Source: Margaritifera margaritifera (taxonomy: Eukaryota; Mollusca; Bivalvia; Unionida; Margaritiferidae). Taken from it: 64,000 nucleotides of DNA. The notes below the pieces were generated by a model. It was not told the DNA's origin. It ran no database searches and saw only the letters and a list, made by a program, of their open reading frames with translations. Below are positions 33,581 through 45,265 of the stretch, one piece after another. Numbering within the stretch: position 1 is the first letter of the stretch; every line of letters begins with the position of its first letter. The position numbers and the translations under genes were made by a program. Where the stretch lies: NCBI GenBank assembly GCA_029931535.1, contig JAQPZY010000871.1, forward strand, positions 434,001 to 498,000, in the 5' to 3' direction.

Positions 33581-33935
33581 TTTATGATGATTTGCAAATG
33601 TTACCAGTACAACCAAGTACTTCATTGACATTTTAGCAAATCTTAAAAAGTGACTATCAAAACACTTAAGTGTTTAAAGTGTGTACTTGTTAATGAATGC
33701 TTTCATATCTGAAAGTCTGGACCCAGACAATTACCTTGTGAGGTTGTCTGTGGTCCATTATGCATATTGTAGGGGCATATGGCGTTACTTTTGAATCTTT
33801 ATCCATACATCCATATGTATACATCCATCTAAGTTTGCACTTGGGACAGTTTTCTATGGTGGGACATTCATTTACTTTGAACTACATTGTTAGATTTTTC
33901 TACATTGTAAAGAAGTGAAAATGTAAAACAGAAAA

Positions 33936-34113
33936 GTTCAAGAAATATGGACAGACTTATAGATATGCAGTAGTTAGTTGTGCAATAATTGGTTCAGGAT
34001 GTACTTTGTGTTTGCAGGGATTTGTACAAGAAATACGGACAGACTTATAGATTTAGAGCAGTTAGTTGTACAGGAATTGGTTGAAGATGTACTTTGTGTT
34101 TGCAGGGATTTGT
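33936..34113. repeat. ~89-bp tandem duplication upstream of exon 34158
   Basis: Both copies carry AAGAAATATGGACAGACTTA, GCAGTTAGTTGT and GATGTACTTTGTGTTTGCAGG. Each ends in a strong acceptor-like TTTGTGTTTGCAG. Confidence 0.88.
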
Positions 34114-34157
34114 ACTTTTATAATTCATTATTTATTATACATTTATTTCAATCGAAG

Positions 34158-34456
34158 GTTACGTATGGGGCCTTGTAGGCAGATCCAATGCCCATGAGAT
34201 CGATTTGAATCGAAATTTTCCTGATCAGTTTGAAACTACATCCATCAACCGACAACAGGAGCCAGAAACACTGGCCGTCATGAATTGGAGTAAGAGCTAT
34301 CCTTTTGTCCTGTCTGCTAATCTCCATGGTGGCTCACTGGTGGCCAACTATCCATTTGACGACATTTCAAAGGATGGCCATGTCTATGGGACCACAGTCT
34401 ACTCCAAATCTCCTGATGACCAAGTCTTTGTGGAATTAGCAGAATCTTATTCACTC
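34158..34456 (+). CDS. CPD: CPD exon: central catalytic domain B ([12 protein letters not shown])
   Basis: The exon is 299 nt; phase 1 in, phase 0 out; donor CTC|GTAAGT. It encodes [20 protein letters not shown] then [20 protein letters not shown] and, later, [26 protein letters not shown] carries the Asn144/Arg145 pair that binds the substrate carboxylate; [11 protein letters not shown] carries His196, the third zinc ligand. The segment from the GY of the previous exon to VGR is 16 residues, the spacing I expect for CPD domains, which supports the weak acceptor AATCGAAG at 34157. A much stronger acceptor-like site, TTTGTGTTTGCAG, lies 52 bases upstream but would shift the frame. Confidence 0.92.
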
Positions 34457-34684
34457 GTAAGTGTTCTTATTTATGTCAACAGGCATGGTGCTACACAGTG
34501 TAGTGGCACATACTGATGTTGTCGTGCACCAAAATAAAAATTGTCAACAGATAGCAATCTTTATATTTCTTTGTTTTTAAATTAAAACTTGTTTCAAGTT
34601 TTAACTGCAGATAATTTCTGAAATTCAGGAGCTCAGTTCAAATGCCTTATAACATATGACATAAAATTACATACATATAAAGGA

Positions 34685-34830
34685 TCTTACTAAAGAGCTT
34701 ATTGGTAATGTAATAATTTACATAATAATATGATAGCACACTTGTGTAATATCAAGAGCTTATTGATAATGTAATTATTTAGATAATAATATGATAGCAC
34801 ATGTGTGTAATATCAAGAACATAAAATGAC
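34685..34830. repeat. ~68-bp tandem duplication
   Basis: Two copies of AAGAGCTTATTGGTAATGTA..ATAATATGATAGCACA..TGTGTAATATC. Confidence 0.88.
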
Positions 34831-34939
34831 TTTGTGAAACATTTAAAAATTAAACACATATATAATAATATATAATATATAAATGAAAATATGTAAAATA
34901 AGTTTATGATTTCATGAATTTTGTGAAATATGAAGTTCA

Positions 34940-35378
34940 CTTCTTATAATTACAAATAGTTGTAAAAATAATAATGAATCTCAAGTAATAAATAATAAGA
35001 CTATATCCTACATATTGTTTACAAATATTTGTAAAAATAATAATGAATCTCAAGTAATAAATAATAAGACTATATCCTAACCATTGTTTACAAATATTTG
35101 TAAAAATAATAATGAATCTCAAGTAATAAATAATAAGACTATATCCTAACCATTGTTTACAAATATTTGTAAAAATAATAATGAATCTCAAGTAATAAAT
35201 AATAAGACTATATCCTAACCATTGTTTACAAATATTTGTAAAAATAATAATGAATCTCAAGTAATAAATAATAAGACTATATCCTAACCATTGTTTACAA
35301 ATATTTGTAAAAATAATAATGAATCTCAAGTAATAAATAATAAGACTATATCCTAACCATTGTTTACAAATATTGTAA
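34940..35378. repeat. 69-bp minisatellite, ~6 copies
   Basis: The unit includes TACAAATATTTGTAAAAATA, ATAATGAATCTCAAGTAATA and GACTATATCCTAACCATTG. The internal copies are nearly identical. At 23 codons per unit, it keeps a minus-strand frame open for 170 codons (34937-35449), an artefact. Confidence 0.95.
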
Positions 35379-35512
35379 AAGGACACAAGAAGAGCTTTAT
35401 AAAGTAATAACTTGTAGATATCTGCATCAAATGATGCAATTTTAACCAATCAAAATCCTTGTTACAAAGGCTTTGTAAAAATTAATATTAAAAGATTGTG
35501 CTATTATTTCAG

Positions 35513-35612
35513 GCCCACTCCACCATGCATAAGGGTCATCCATGTCCAGACATCACAGGGGAATACTTTAAAGATGGTATCACTAATGGTGCTCAGTGGT
35601 ACATTGTATCAG
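35513..35612 (+). CDS. CPD: CPD exon: domain B, segment before the catalytic Glu
   Basis: The exon is 100 nt; phase 0 in, phase 1 out; acceptor TATTATTTCAG, donor CAG|GTAATT. It encodes AHSTMHKGHPCPDITGEYFK and DGITNGAQWYIVS plus the first base of Gly. A-x-x-x-x-M-H-x-G-x-P-C and F-x-x-G-I-T-N-G-A-x-W-Y are characteristic of N/E-type carboxypeptidases. The following exon continues GGMQDWNY. The intron after it is 9.5 kb and contains the 49-bp array, a foldback element, hAT and Crypton remnants, the acceptor-like 45-bp array and a possible hAT-type element. Confidence 0.93.
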
Positions 35613-35949
35613 GTAATTTTAACAAATCACTAGTAATAGAAAGTATACACTTTTCAAGTCTTAGGTGGCATTTAATATATGATTTTGGAATCAACAGATA
35701 ATATGTTTACCAAGAAAGATTACTTTTTTATATTTTATTTTTTACTTGAATTTATACAGATTTATATATGCCATATAGCTTTTTCGCTGTGTGCAGGCAG
35801 ATCATGATACAGAAAAACACAGTAGAATTTTGTTGGCTCGAATGCCCTCGCTTGCTCACATTTATTAATAGTTATATTGAACCTTGTTCATTCAAACTAA
35901 GAATCTCCAAAATTGATTTTCAGTCTCTTTGGTGTTGGGGCTGTTCAGA

Positions 35950-36845
35950 TTTTGCTGCACTTGTTAAGTTTAGATTTTGTTTGGATAGACATGGAATCTA
36001 ATGTATTGCTTGTTAAGTTTAGATTTTGTTTGGATAGACATGGAATCTAATGTATTGCTTGCTAAGTTTAGATTTTGTTTTGATAGACATGGAATCTGAT
36101 GTATTGCTTGCTAAGTTTAGATTTTGTTTGGATAGACATGGAATCTGATGTATTGCTTGCTAAGTTTAGATTTTGTTTGGATAGACATGGAATCTGATGT
36201 ATTGGTTGCTAAGTTTAGATTTTGTTTGGATAGACATGGAATCTAATGTATTGCTTGCTAAGTTTACATTTTGTTTGGATAGACATGGAATCTAATGTAT
36301 TGCTTGTTAAGTTTAGATTTTGTTTGGATAGACATGGGATCTAATGTATTGCTTGTTAAGTTTGGATTTTGTTTGGATAGACATGGAATCTAATGTATTG
36401 CTTGTTAAGTTTAGATTTTGTTTGGATAGACATGGAATCTAATGTATTGCTTGCTAAGTTTAGATTTTGTTTGGATAGACATGGAATCTAATTTATTGCT
36501 TGTTAAGTTTAGATTTTGTTTGGATAGACATGGAATCTAATGTATTGCATGCTAAGTTTAGATTTTGTTTGGATAGACATGGAATCTAACGTATTGCTTG
36601 CTAAGTTTAGATTTTGTTTGGATAGACATGGAATCTAATGTATTGCTTGCTAAGTTTAGATTTTGTTTGGATAGACATGGAATCTAATGTATTGCTTGCT
36701 AAGTTTAGATTTTGTTTGGATAGACATGGAATCTAATGTATTGCTTGTTAAGTTTAGATTTTGTTTGGATAGACATGGAATCTAATGTATTGCTTGCTAA
36801 GTTTAGATTTTGTTTGGATAGACATGGAATCTGATGTATTTATTA
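35950..36845. repeat. 49-bp minisatellite, ~18 copies
   Basis: The unit reads TTGCTTGCTAAGTTTAGATT and TTGTTTGGATAGACATGGAA then TCTAATGTA. One more isolated copy follows the foldback element (37246-37290). Confidence 0.95.
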
Positions 36846-37065
36846 ATACCCATTTAATCTTAAATGCTTGATCTGATGTTCGATACAAATGTTCAATCCG
36901 TATTTCTGTAGCACACACCCAGATTCAAACTGCTTTGGTGTCTTCTTCGACATCCGCCCATAGATGTTTTTAGATGCAGTGTATCAAACTTTTATAAATC
37001 CCAATTTGTTTTGAATTTCATTCATACAGTAAAGCTACAAATATTTAGAAAGCATAAAAGAGGGG

Positions 37066-37245
37066 GTATGTAATAAATACAAAACCGCATTCGTGTTTTG
37101 TTCTGAGTAGGGGGAAAGAACTTGTTTGATATGGCTAATGAAAACATCTCAGCCGGACAGCCTTGACGTATCCCTACGCCATATCAAACTCGATCTTTCT
37201 GCCATCTCAGAACAAAACATGTATGCAGTTTTGTGTATATATTAC
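37066..37245. mobile_element. Foldback/MITE-like element, 180 bp
   Basis: Arms 37066-37107 (GTATGTAATAAATACAAAAC..TTTTGTTCTGAG) and 37206-37245 are imperfect inverted repeats. Inside, GTTTGATATGGC pairs with GCCATATCAAAC. The DNA could form one long hairpin; no coding capacity. Confidence 0.72.
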
Positions 37246-37290
37246 TTGTTACGTTTAGATTTTGTTTGGAAGCATGGAATCTGATGTATG

Positions 37291-38099
37291 TATATTCCTA
37301 ATAATGCTAAATAGCTGGATCTCATTTTGACTTTATTCAAAAATAGAATTTGTGGCCAGATTGCAAAGCATTTCCATTTTACGGATTGATGATGTCTATC
37401 TGTCCATCTGTCTGCCATCAACACTGAGGTTAGGTTTGCATTTTGGTGATTTTCTTACACACTATTGCTAGTAGAGTCACATGACTTGTCATGAAAAGTA
37501 CTTCAGTCATCATTGAAAATTAGGTCACTGTCACTTGTATGTCATTGTTCAGTGCTTTATGCTTACCTTTGCATTAAGCTCAGTTTCTTCTGGTTAGGGT
37601 TAGCGTTTAAGTCATTTTCTCAGATCGGCCTATTTCTTGTAGAGTCACATAAGTTTGTATTTAGCATACATGCCAACCATTCCACATTCTGCATAATGAT
37701 TCCACATTTTTGGATGTCATTATGGAACTATGGTGAGTGCAGCATCACTATGGATTCCTTGTTCATCCCAGCTGAGTTTCTGTTTTGCTTGATGGTTTAT
37801 TCTATGCTCCAAAGGTGCAATTTGATTCGACAAACCATTGGGATTTCCAGAAGTTCTTGTATTGTGGCCAATGATAATACAGCAACTATATCACATGGCA
37901 AATATCTGTGTTGAACTGATTCTTTCTGAGAAAACAACAACTTTTAATGAGGTCATCCTCATCCAAGTCATATCAGAAGTATACACCAGAGTATACAAGT
38001 GGCTTGACTACAGTGCTATAGAAATGATGACTGTGCCATTTTCTGCACAGTGTGTAGAAAAAGGGTGAGCATCAGGCACAGAGGAACGGATGATTGTAG
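37291..38099. other. Intron sequence with a family R1 fragment
   Basis: Bases 37430-37560 carry R1 blocks (AGTCACATGACTTGTCATGA, AGGTCACTGTCACTTGTATG). ORFs at 37513-38068 were not identified; they end near the hAT remnant and could include its diverged upstream part, but no motif shows that. Confidence 0.4.
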
Positions 38100-38575
38100 A
38101 CAGTATGTAAACGGGTCAATTCATATGCAGCAGGCTAAGTTCGTGGCAACAAAATGCCAAAATATCCTTTTTTTCCAAGCCTGGACCAGCAGAAGGTAAA
38201 ATGACTCATGCAGAGACATTGTTCATGTTCATGGACTTTTTGATTGTACAGAATATACCAATGGAAGTGAGTGATCACGCCATCCCCCTCTTCAAAATGA
38301 TGTTTCCTGATTCTGCAGTGGCATTTGACCAAAAGTACTGCCATAGTTAATATTTTTGGAGATGACACCAGTGTATTAATGTCCAAAATATTGAAAAATA
38401 CCCCATTTGCCCTGGTAATGGATGGCAGTAGTGAAGGGGACTACTATCCTGTTGTTGTAACATATTGTAATGAAACTGCAGGAAAAAGTCAAAGTGAGGT
38501 TACATGTGTGACCATGTGTCATACCCATTGCACCTGTGATGAAATATTCTACTTGACAGTGAACTAAACAAATGT
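38100..38575 (+). pseudogene. hAT-type transposase remnant, N-terminal/central part
   Basis: In one frame: AETLFMFMDFLIVQNIPMEV and SDHAIPLFKMMFPDSAVAFD. After a stop and a frameshift: LTKSTAIVNIFGDDTSVLM, SKILKNTPFALVMDGSSEGD and YYPVVVTYCNE. The order (FxxxHNxPxxVSDHxxxLFxxMFPDS, then TKxxxIV, then TPFALxxDGSND) is that of hAT-like transposases and their domesticated relatives. The rest of the transposase is absent. Confidence 0.7.
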
Positions 38576-39009
38576 TCTATCCCATGGAAGAATTGTATTG
38601 CCTTTGGTTAACAATACACTGTTCAAAGTTGAAAATTCAAATGCATGTCACTTTATCTACTGGACATTCCTTTTTCAATAACATTATCAGGCTGAAATTT
38701 CAAATATGAGTGTTTTATACATTGAAAATAAACATATTATCATCTGATGTTGTTTTAACATTACTTAGAGTTCTGGTGCTTATAATTTATAGCAGTGTAT
38801 TTGTTTTTTTGACTACCGATAACAGAATTGAAAACATTTATTCACTACTGAAAACTACCCCAAGCTACTGAAAACTAGAGTTTTCACTACTGAAAAACTA
38901 CCTAATGGGTTGGCATATATGGTTTAGTTGTGTCATGTGGATTATTATATACTCATTTTTTTCTCCATTAACTTTGCATTGTCAGAATCATGCAGTATTT
39001 CTTCATATT

Positions 39010-39565
39010 GCACGGCTTCATACTGCACGACACGTGTGTCTAAAAATAGTATCGCAGTTTAGGAACTACTTTTTATTGTAAACAAATAATGTACACTCAT
39101 GTAGCAGACACCGGAGCTTTTGCTTTATTAGATTTGTCTGTGGATGAACTAAGCAAACTGTTTGAGTCATTTTAAAGTTGAGATGATAAAGCTGACAATG
39201 TGGATGAGTTCACTGAGTCACAAAGGAAACTTTCAACCAAGCAAGCGACTGAACGTGATATTTGCAATGTCCAGCGGTGGCTTTGTCATTTTTTTTATGA
39301 CAACAAACGTGAGACATGTAGTACTGAAAATATCATTCTGATCATTTAAAAACTTATCTAGCTTTTATGTTTTAGGCTATGAACCATGCTCTCTAGAGTC
39401 TATCAAGAGTCTGTAAAAAATAGCATAGAAGGGTATCTTAGGGTCAAAGGATATTCAGTCTCTCTCAGAGACCGCTCATTTTACAAGTCAGTCCAAGCAC
39501 TAAATTCGAAAAAAAAATACAACTTAAGAAGTAGAGTTTTGGTACAAAAGCAAGTGCTTCAGAGC
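39010..39565 (+). pseudogene. Crypton-like tyrosine recombinase remnant
   Basis: The region at 39120-39310 reads FALLDLSVDELSKLFESF, then QRKLSTKQATERDICNVQRW. After 39375 comes GYEPCSLESIKSL and, in another frame, VKNSIEGYLRVKGYSVSLRD and FYKSVQALNSKKK. This pattern (Y-E-P-x-S-L-x-S-x-x-x-S-I-x-x-Y-L, then R-D-x-x-F-x-x-S-x-x-x-L-x-x-K) is that of the Crypton/KIAA1958-type (DUF3504) N-terminal region. Several stops break it. TACTGCACGAC at 39020-39031 recurs inverted at ~40553 and may mark element ends. Confidence 0.6.
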
Positions 39566-40488
39566 CAATAAGCCAAGATAACGAAGAAGCCTTATTTTCC
39601 ACTGGCGAAATGGGCTTACACACACCAGCCACTTTGTAATTTATCCAGTTTTAATTTTTTGAGAAAGTTTTTGGATTTATAGTACAAGTCATATAGGTCA
39701 TGTAGATGGGGTCCCTCCAACACGGATTATGCAAGTGACAGTACATAAAAATATGTCATCTATAGTTGTTAATAAGAATGGCAATACATGTACTTACCTT
39801 TCTGCATCTTGAATTTCTTCAAAATGTACTTTGTGATCCACGGCGCGAAATTGCACTGCAATTTAGACTACATTTCCAAGAGAAATCACATTCCAAAGGA
39901 GAATTTACTGCTCTCCAAAATGAAATTAATTTGATATTCCCTAACAAAAACTATTTAATCCTGCATCTTCTTGAGAATTTCCATTAAAAGAATTTCATAT
40001 TTTGTCCACCTTATTATTCCAAACTATCAATGGCAGAACAAAACATATGTGTAGCTTGCTGTCGAGGCCAGTCCCGCCAGCTACATGTACATCGTACGTA
40101 ATCAACCCAGCTAATAACTCAAGTCCACCACAATTAAAACACCAAAATTTAGTTTGATCGACAGAAAAACAAAATCCCTCCATTCCAAACCAACTGGGAA
40201 AGTTGTTCCAAGGCACAGTCATTCACAATATGACTGTAAATTTCAATTTTAAGTAGACCAAAATGAGATTTCTTTTTTTAATGAATGACTGAGCGCGCGG
40301 TACGCTGCCAAGTTCAAAGGTCGCTGGGCGGTGCCATGTGCGCATGAATACTGTTACTGTGTATTTATTTAACTACGGTTGTGTATTTACTTTGGAATAT
40401 AGCAGAAATTCAATTATTTTGTTTCTTGTAGTGTGTTCTTTTTGTTATTCAGCCTTAGGTAGAAAAGCAAAATGAGTATATAATAAAA
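39566..40488. other. Possible non-coding remainder of the Crypton-like element
   Basis: No protein motif recognised. A GC-richer patch near 40290-40345 stands out from the AT-rich surroundings. The region lies between inverted TACTGCACGAC copies at 39020 and 40553. Confidence 0.35.
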
Positions 40489-40614
40489 AGGTTACTACAT
40501 TTGTATATGAAAATATGAACTCGTTTTTTCTGCGCTATACTGCAATCCTAAAGTCGTGCAGTATAACTCAGAAAAACTCGTTCATATTTTCCCATACAAA
40601 TGCAGTAACCTATA
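40487..40614. repeat. Foldback hairpin, ~55-bp arms
   Basis: GGTTACTACATTTGTATATG..GAACTCGTTTTTTCTGCGC at 40487-40545 is complementary to 40553-40614 with few mismatches, leaving a loop of roughly 10 bases. Probably the end of a DNA transposon or a MITE. Confidence 0.75.
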
Positions 40615-41727
40615 ATTACAACATCTTCCAGAAAATTTGGTCACTGTGACCTGTATTTCATAGTCCATTTATTTGTGTTAGCCTATTGCCTATTTAGTCA
40701 CATTACACAATATTAATTGCATCATGAAGAGTACTACAGCCGTCAGTGAAAACTACCAGTAGGTCACATTTACCTATATTTCATGGTTCAGTGATCTGAT
40801 CTTACCTTGGTATTAAGCTCAATTTTTCTAGATTTGGGTTTGCATTTAGGTCATTTTTTTTCAGACACTGTTGCTCGTTGAGTCTCAGAAGTTGGTTTCA
40901 GTCTGGTTGAGTCACATAAGTTGATATTTAGATGTGTCAATCTGGTTCAAAGGAACCCAAAAATCTATAACAATTAATAACAATGAAATTACAGTATTCC
41001 AAGTCTGCAGTCCATCTGCAGTTGGTGTTGGTCTTATTTGCACATTTATTTGCATACATACTTAAGAATAATTTGCTAATGTCTTATATGATAACAGAAG
41101 TGACATTACCAATCAATTTTTGTAAGAGGTCTAGAGAGTTGAAAGGGTAAGTGTATGTCTGCATTTTCCCTATTTTTGTCTTGGTTGCATTAGCAGAAGC
41201 TGTAGACGGGTACCACTTTTTTTCAGTGATGGTGACTGTAGCATGGACATTAATGGTGTACAGCATGGGTGTGATCATTACATTATGACATTATTGATAT
41301 GATGTCACTTTTTACTTGGGTGTATTGTAACTCTTTGAACTCTAGGAGAGATTGGACATAAAATGGTTTGGTTGTGACTTCTGTGTTGTATTAAATAATG
41401 AAAAGAAAAAGAAAAATGTTTATACAATTTTTATAATCACATTAACAGTCCTTGGAAAGAAAATGATAAAATCAGTGAAAAGTATAAGAGACCTAGGGAA
41501 ATCATTAGTGATTATTACGATTGGCTGTAAATTGGCCATGCAGACTTTCAGTTGTGGAAAACCAATGTGATCTTAATAATTGTGTCATACTGAAAAACAT
41601 TTCACTCACCTACATATCCTTTTCTATAATGTATTTCATAAGAGGAGTCTGTGATCTTCAACCTGTACAAATTTGATGAACTATTAAATACTCGTTCAGC
41701 TATTATTTTATGGACTAATAGTGTCAG
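40615..41727. other. Intron with a family R1 fragment (40615-40960)
   Basis: R1 blocks GGTCACTGTGACCTGTATTT and AGTCACATAAGTTGATATTT are visible up to ~40960. No further structure was recognised to 41727. Confidence 0.5.
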
Positions 41728-42225
41728 GGTACATTTTCTCATACAACTGTATGATTTTTTTCCTTACTTAGGGATACATTTTCTCATACAGCTGTACGAT
41801 TTTTTTCCTTACTTAGGAGTACATTTTCTCATACAGCTGTACGATTTTTTCCTTACTTAGCTAAGGGTACATTTTCTCATACAGCTGTACAATTTTTTTC
41901 CTTACTTAGGGAGACATTTTCTCATACAGCATGTACGATTTTTTTCCTTACTTATGGGTACATTTTCTCATACAGCTGTACGCTTTTTTTCCTTACTTAG
42001 GGATACATTTTCTCATACAGCTGTACTATTTTTTTCCTTACTCAGTGTACATTTTCTCATACAGCTTTACTATTTTTTTCCTTACTTAGGGATACATTTT
42101 CTTATACAGCTGTACTATTTTTTTCCTTACTTAGGGATACATTTTCTCATACAGCTGTACGATTTTTTTCCTTACTTAGGGATACATTTTCTCATACAGC
42201 TGTACAATTTTTTTCCTTACTTGAT
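41728..42225 (+). repeat. 45-bp minisatellite with acceptor-like motifs, 11 copies
   Basis: The unit reads TACATTTTCTCATACAGCTG, TACGATTTTTTTCC and TTACTTAGGGA. Every unit has two pyrimidine-tract-AG motifs, ATTTTCTCATACAG and TTTTTTCCTTACTTAG, both good 3' splice-site look-alikes. It lies in the 9.5-kb intron before exon 45123-45265. Confidence 0.95.
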
Positions 42226-42265
42226 TTTGAACAAAGAGTAGTGCAAGGATATGCATTCCAACCAA

Positions 42266-42420
42266 TTAGTGATTTTGATTTGCTTGGACCCATAGCTATG
42301 TAAAAAGATAAATGTTTTTAAAAAACAGTTAAATACTTCATTTATTAGTGATTTTGATTTGCTTGGACCCATAGCTATGTAAAAAGATAAATGTTTTTAA
42401 AGAATAGTTAAATACTCCAA
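42266..42420. repeat. ~77-bp tandem duplication
   Basis: Two copies of ATTAGTGATTTTGATTTGCT..GGACCCATAGCTATGTAAAA..AGTTAAATACT. Confidence 0.93.
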
Positions 42421-43755
42421 CATTTCAGAAGTGATCGTCCTTCAAGTGTTTGAAAGTCATATAACAGCATGGTTAACAGTGAAACAATGTGTGCTGTTAA
42501 AGGTGATCACTTGTGAAATCTTGGAGTAATGACCTTTTTAAATATAGTCTGTATTACTAATAATAGTTTCAAACTTTATAGTTTTTAGCAAAATTAGTAA
42601 CAAAGTATTGATTCAGTGGACTTTCAGGTTTATTGTATATATAAATGGAGGCAACTCAAATGTATATAAATGATTGGACCTTATAGTAGTTATCTCCCTT
42701 GGATATTGTTCCACTGTTGGTAGTACTTGAAACAGTAATGGAAAAATAGTAGAAAATGCTTTCAAAAGAAACTCATAACAATAAACCAGTAATTTCTCAA
42801 ATAATGTTTCAAATGCTTATATAAATTCTTTTGAAACATATAAAGAAAAGAAAGTTTAGAAAATATTGTATAGATCATTTACAGCAGTACGTTAACTGTA
42901 GTAAAAGGTACAATGAACAGAAATATATCTAGAGTTGTGTTCTTCCATAAGATTTTGCAACAAGAAAAATGAGCATTTTGTAAGCAATAAATGAAAACTG
43001 TGTTACATTTCATGCATTAATTTTTTTTCTTCTTTTTCCCAAAGATATTTGATTCGCCACTGTTCACTTCTCTATGAAGTTATCTCCCCTGTATTATATT
43101 GTCAATAATATTAAAAACCCAGTATTGCTCATACTTGATATGTGGTTGTATAGAGTTAAATAGTTTTAAAAATGTCAGAAATGTAATTTATTGTAATAGA
43201 TTAGGTCATCAAAAACCTACCTTATTCTTAAATTGCTAATATTTCTTGTGATCAACATTAGCATAGGATTGGAATTTAGGTGAACTTACAAGGTGGGGGG
43301 TCTGAACAGTTAGTTTAATCTTCTAAGCTTCAATACAGAAGCAAGTTTGGTGTATAATAAAACAATTTTTGTTCCTGTGTAAATATCATATATTTCATCT
43401 TGTGGTTCAAAAATGATATATTTTAAATCATGGCTTTGTCACTCGTTAAAATATCTTTTTTTTTTTTTTTTTTTTTTTTGCTACATGATGAAATATATCC
43501 AGTATTAATGTAAGTAATGAAAATATTCTGTTTATTTTTTTATTATTCAACAAGAGACAGAAGTTGCTATTAGATCATCTTGGATCCAATTTCTCCCAGA
43601 GTTCATAGCATTATGATTCACTCAAGTACAAAGTGATGTCATATCAATGATGTAATAATGTAATGATCACATCATCTTGATCTGAGCAGTAAATATTTAT
43701 TTGACAAATGCAGACATCCATTTTAGGCATTGGTCTTTTAGGTATTATTACCCAG
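42421..43755. other. Intron sequence; poly(T) tract at ~43447-43480
   Basis: AT-rich intron with one ~33-base T run. No coding segment or repeat array recognised. Confidence 0.5.
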
Positions 43756-44960
43756 CAGGGATTTACAAATCCACTTGCCCTACTTCAGGGACAGGCTCAA
43801 ATTCGGTTCGGGTAAGCTCAAGTTTGCAAGGTACTTGCCTGCGGGCAAGTCCAAAAGATTGAGAGAGGGATACAAGATGTAAGAAATTTTATTTAACATC
43901 AGTAGTTGGGGTAAAATACATAAAACACTAGCTCAGTGCAAAATTTTTTACCTACAAGGGGTTGAGTTCAGTTCCTAATGCTTTTTGTTCTGCAAGTTTT
44001 ATACCCTGCGATATCGCCACAGTACGTATATCAGCACCTTTATTTAGCATTTATATGTAGCACATTCTTATTATACATAACTGGCAACAGTTTCTTTCAT
44101 CTATTGTATGTCATTTCCATCTTGTAGTCAATGCCAAGGTCAGTCTTGCATTTCCTCACGCAGACGTGATAATATGAATATTTATTATTTAAAGCAAATT
44201 TTGACAAATAAGGAATAAATATTTATATTTTAACTTATCAGTTACATTTTAATCGTAATATTTGTACCATCAGGAGGATTTTGTTCAAAGCATGCTTAAT
44301 GTTACAAAAATGTAGCACCCACAAGCAGTGTTTATGATCTATTATTTACATGATAATTACAGGAGACCGATACATATTTACTGCTTGGTAAACAATTAAA
44401 TGGACAAAAATAAGTGTTCTCAAGTCATTCTCAAAAGTCGGATTGTCAAATATTCTAATGCATGTCGCTGATTTCAAGGTGACTAGATGATAATTGTTCA
44501 GTAAATAGATAAAATAAGTGCTCACAAATCCTTCAGTTGTGAGTGTAAATAAATCATTACAAACAGTCTAGCTTTCATTATCTCTCTCTTTCTCTCATAA
44601 GAATCTAGCTATTTTCAAACCCTTTTCTACCAATCTATTTATCGGTCTATATACATTTACAGGTCTGCTTTTTCTCTTCTAACTATATCTGCATTATAAC
44701 TCTAATCTACAGATCTATCTACATGTATTATTTACATATATATTTTTTGATAACTTTAATTATCAGCATATGGTTTTAAGGTGCCAACAAAGATAAAAAG
44801 AAAACAAAAGTTTAAATAAATATAACATGATTTCCTTAAAATATACCATATTTTATTTTATCTTATTGTTATACTCATGTTGGGATTTTATATTTGGGAC
44901 AAGCTCATATTTTCCAAGGGCAAGTTCAGTTTAGACTTTTATAAAAATTTTAAATCCCTG
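43756..44960. mobile_element. Possible hAT-type non-autonomous element (1.2 kb)
   Basis: The left end CAGGGATTTACAAATCC..ACTTGCCC is inverted at the right end: GGGCAAGTTC at ~44918 and AAATCCCTG ending at 44960. CAGGG termini are usual for hAT elements. No clear 8-bp target duplication or transposase was seen. Confidence 0.5.
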
Positions 44961-45122
44961 CCTAGGTTACAGAATATCTATCACAAAGCTTGTTTTCCCT
45001 TCATTTTACATTTGCAATGGATCGATGTGATGAAAATTTGATGTTTCACTTATTCACTCAGTTATTTTTTGTTTTGTTTTTATCTCATTTTTCTTTCTTC
45101 TTTCATTTCTCTTGACTTGTAG

Positions 45123-45265
45123 GAGGTATGCAGGATTGGAATTATGTGAACACCAACTGTTTTGAGATCACCATAGAGCTGGGATGTACCAAATTTCCAA
45201 TGGCTGAAGAATTGCCCAACTTCTGGCAAGCCAACAAGTATCCACTTCTGGTTTACATGGGACAG
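45123..45265 (+). CDS. CPD: CPD exon: catalytic Glu segment of domain B
   Basis: The exon is 143 nt; acceptor CTTGACTTGTAG, donor ACAG|GTAAAA. It encodes [20 protein letters not shown] then [15 protein letters not shown] and [16 protein letters not shown] carries the Tyr248 equivalent and EITIELGC the catalytic Glu270. Together with HGNE, NRNFPD and LHGG in earlier exons, all expected catalytic and zinc residues of domain B are present. It is the same size and has the same splice phases as the domain A exon 4193-4335. Unlike that exon, its donor region is not repeated. Confidence 0.95.

Noticed and set aside
33978..34178. Alternative CPD exon in the 89-bp duplication
   Set aside because: Acceptor-like sites are good but the frame does not match and the sequence lacks CPD motifs.
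34937..35449. Minus-strand 170-codon hydrophobic repeat ORF
   Set aside because: A 69-bp array (23 codons) keeps the frame open; AT-rich codons mimic membrane segments.
37513..38068. Two overlapping ORFs as a host gene
   Set aside because: They begin in an R1 repeat and run into a broken hAT remnant; no domain could be recognised.
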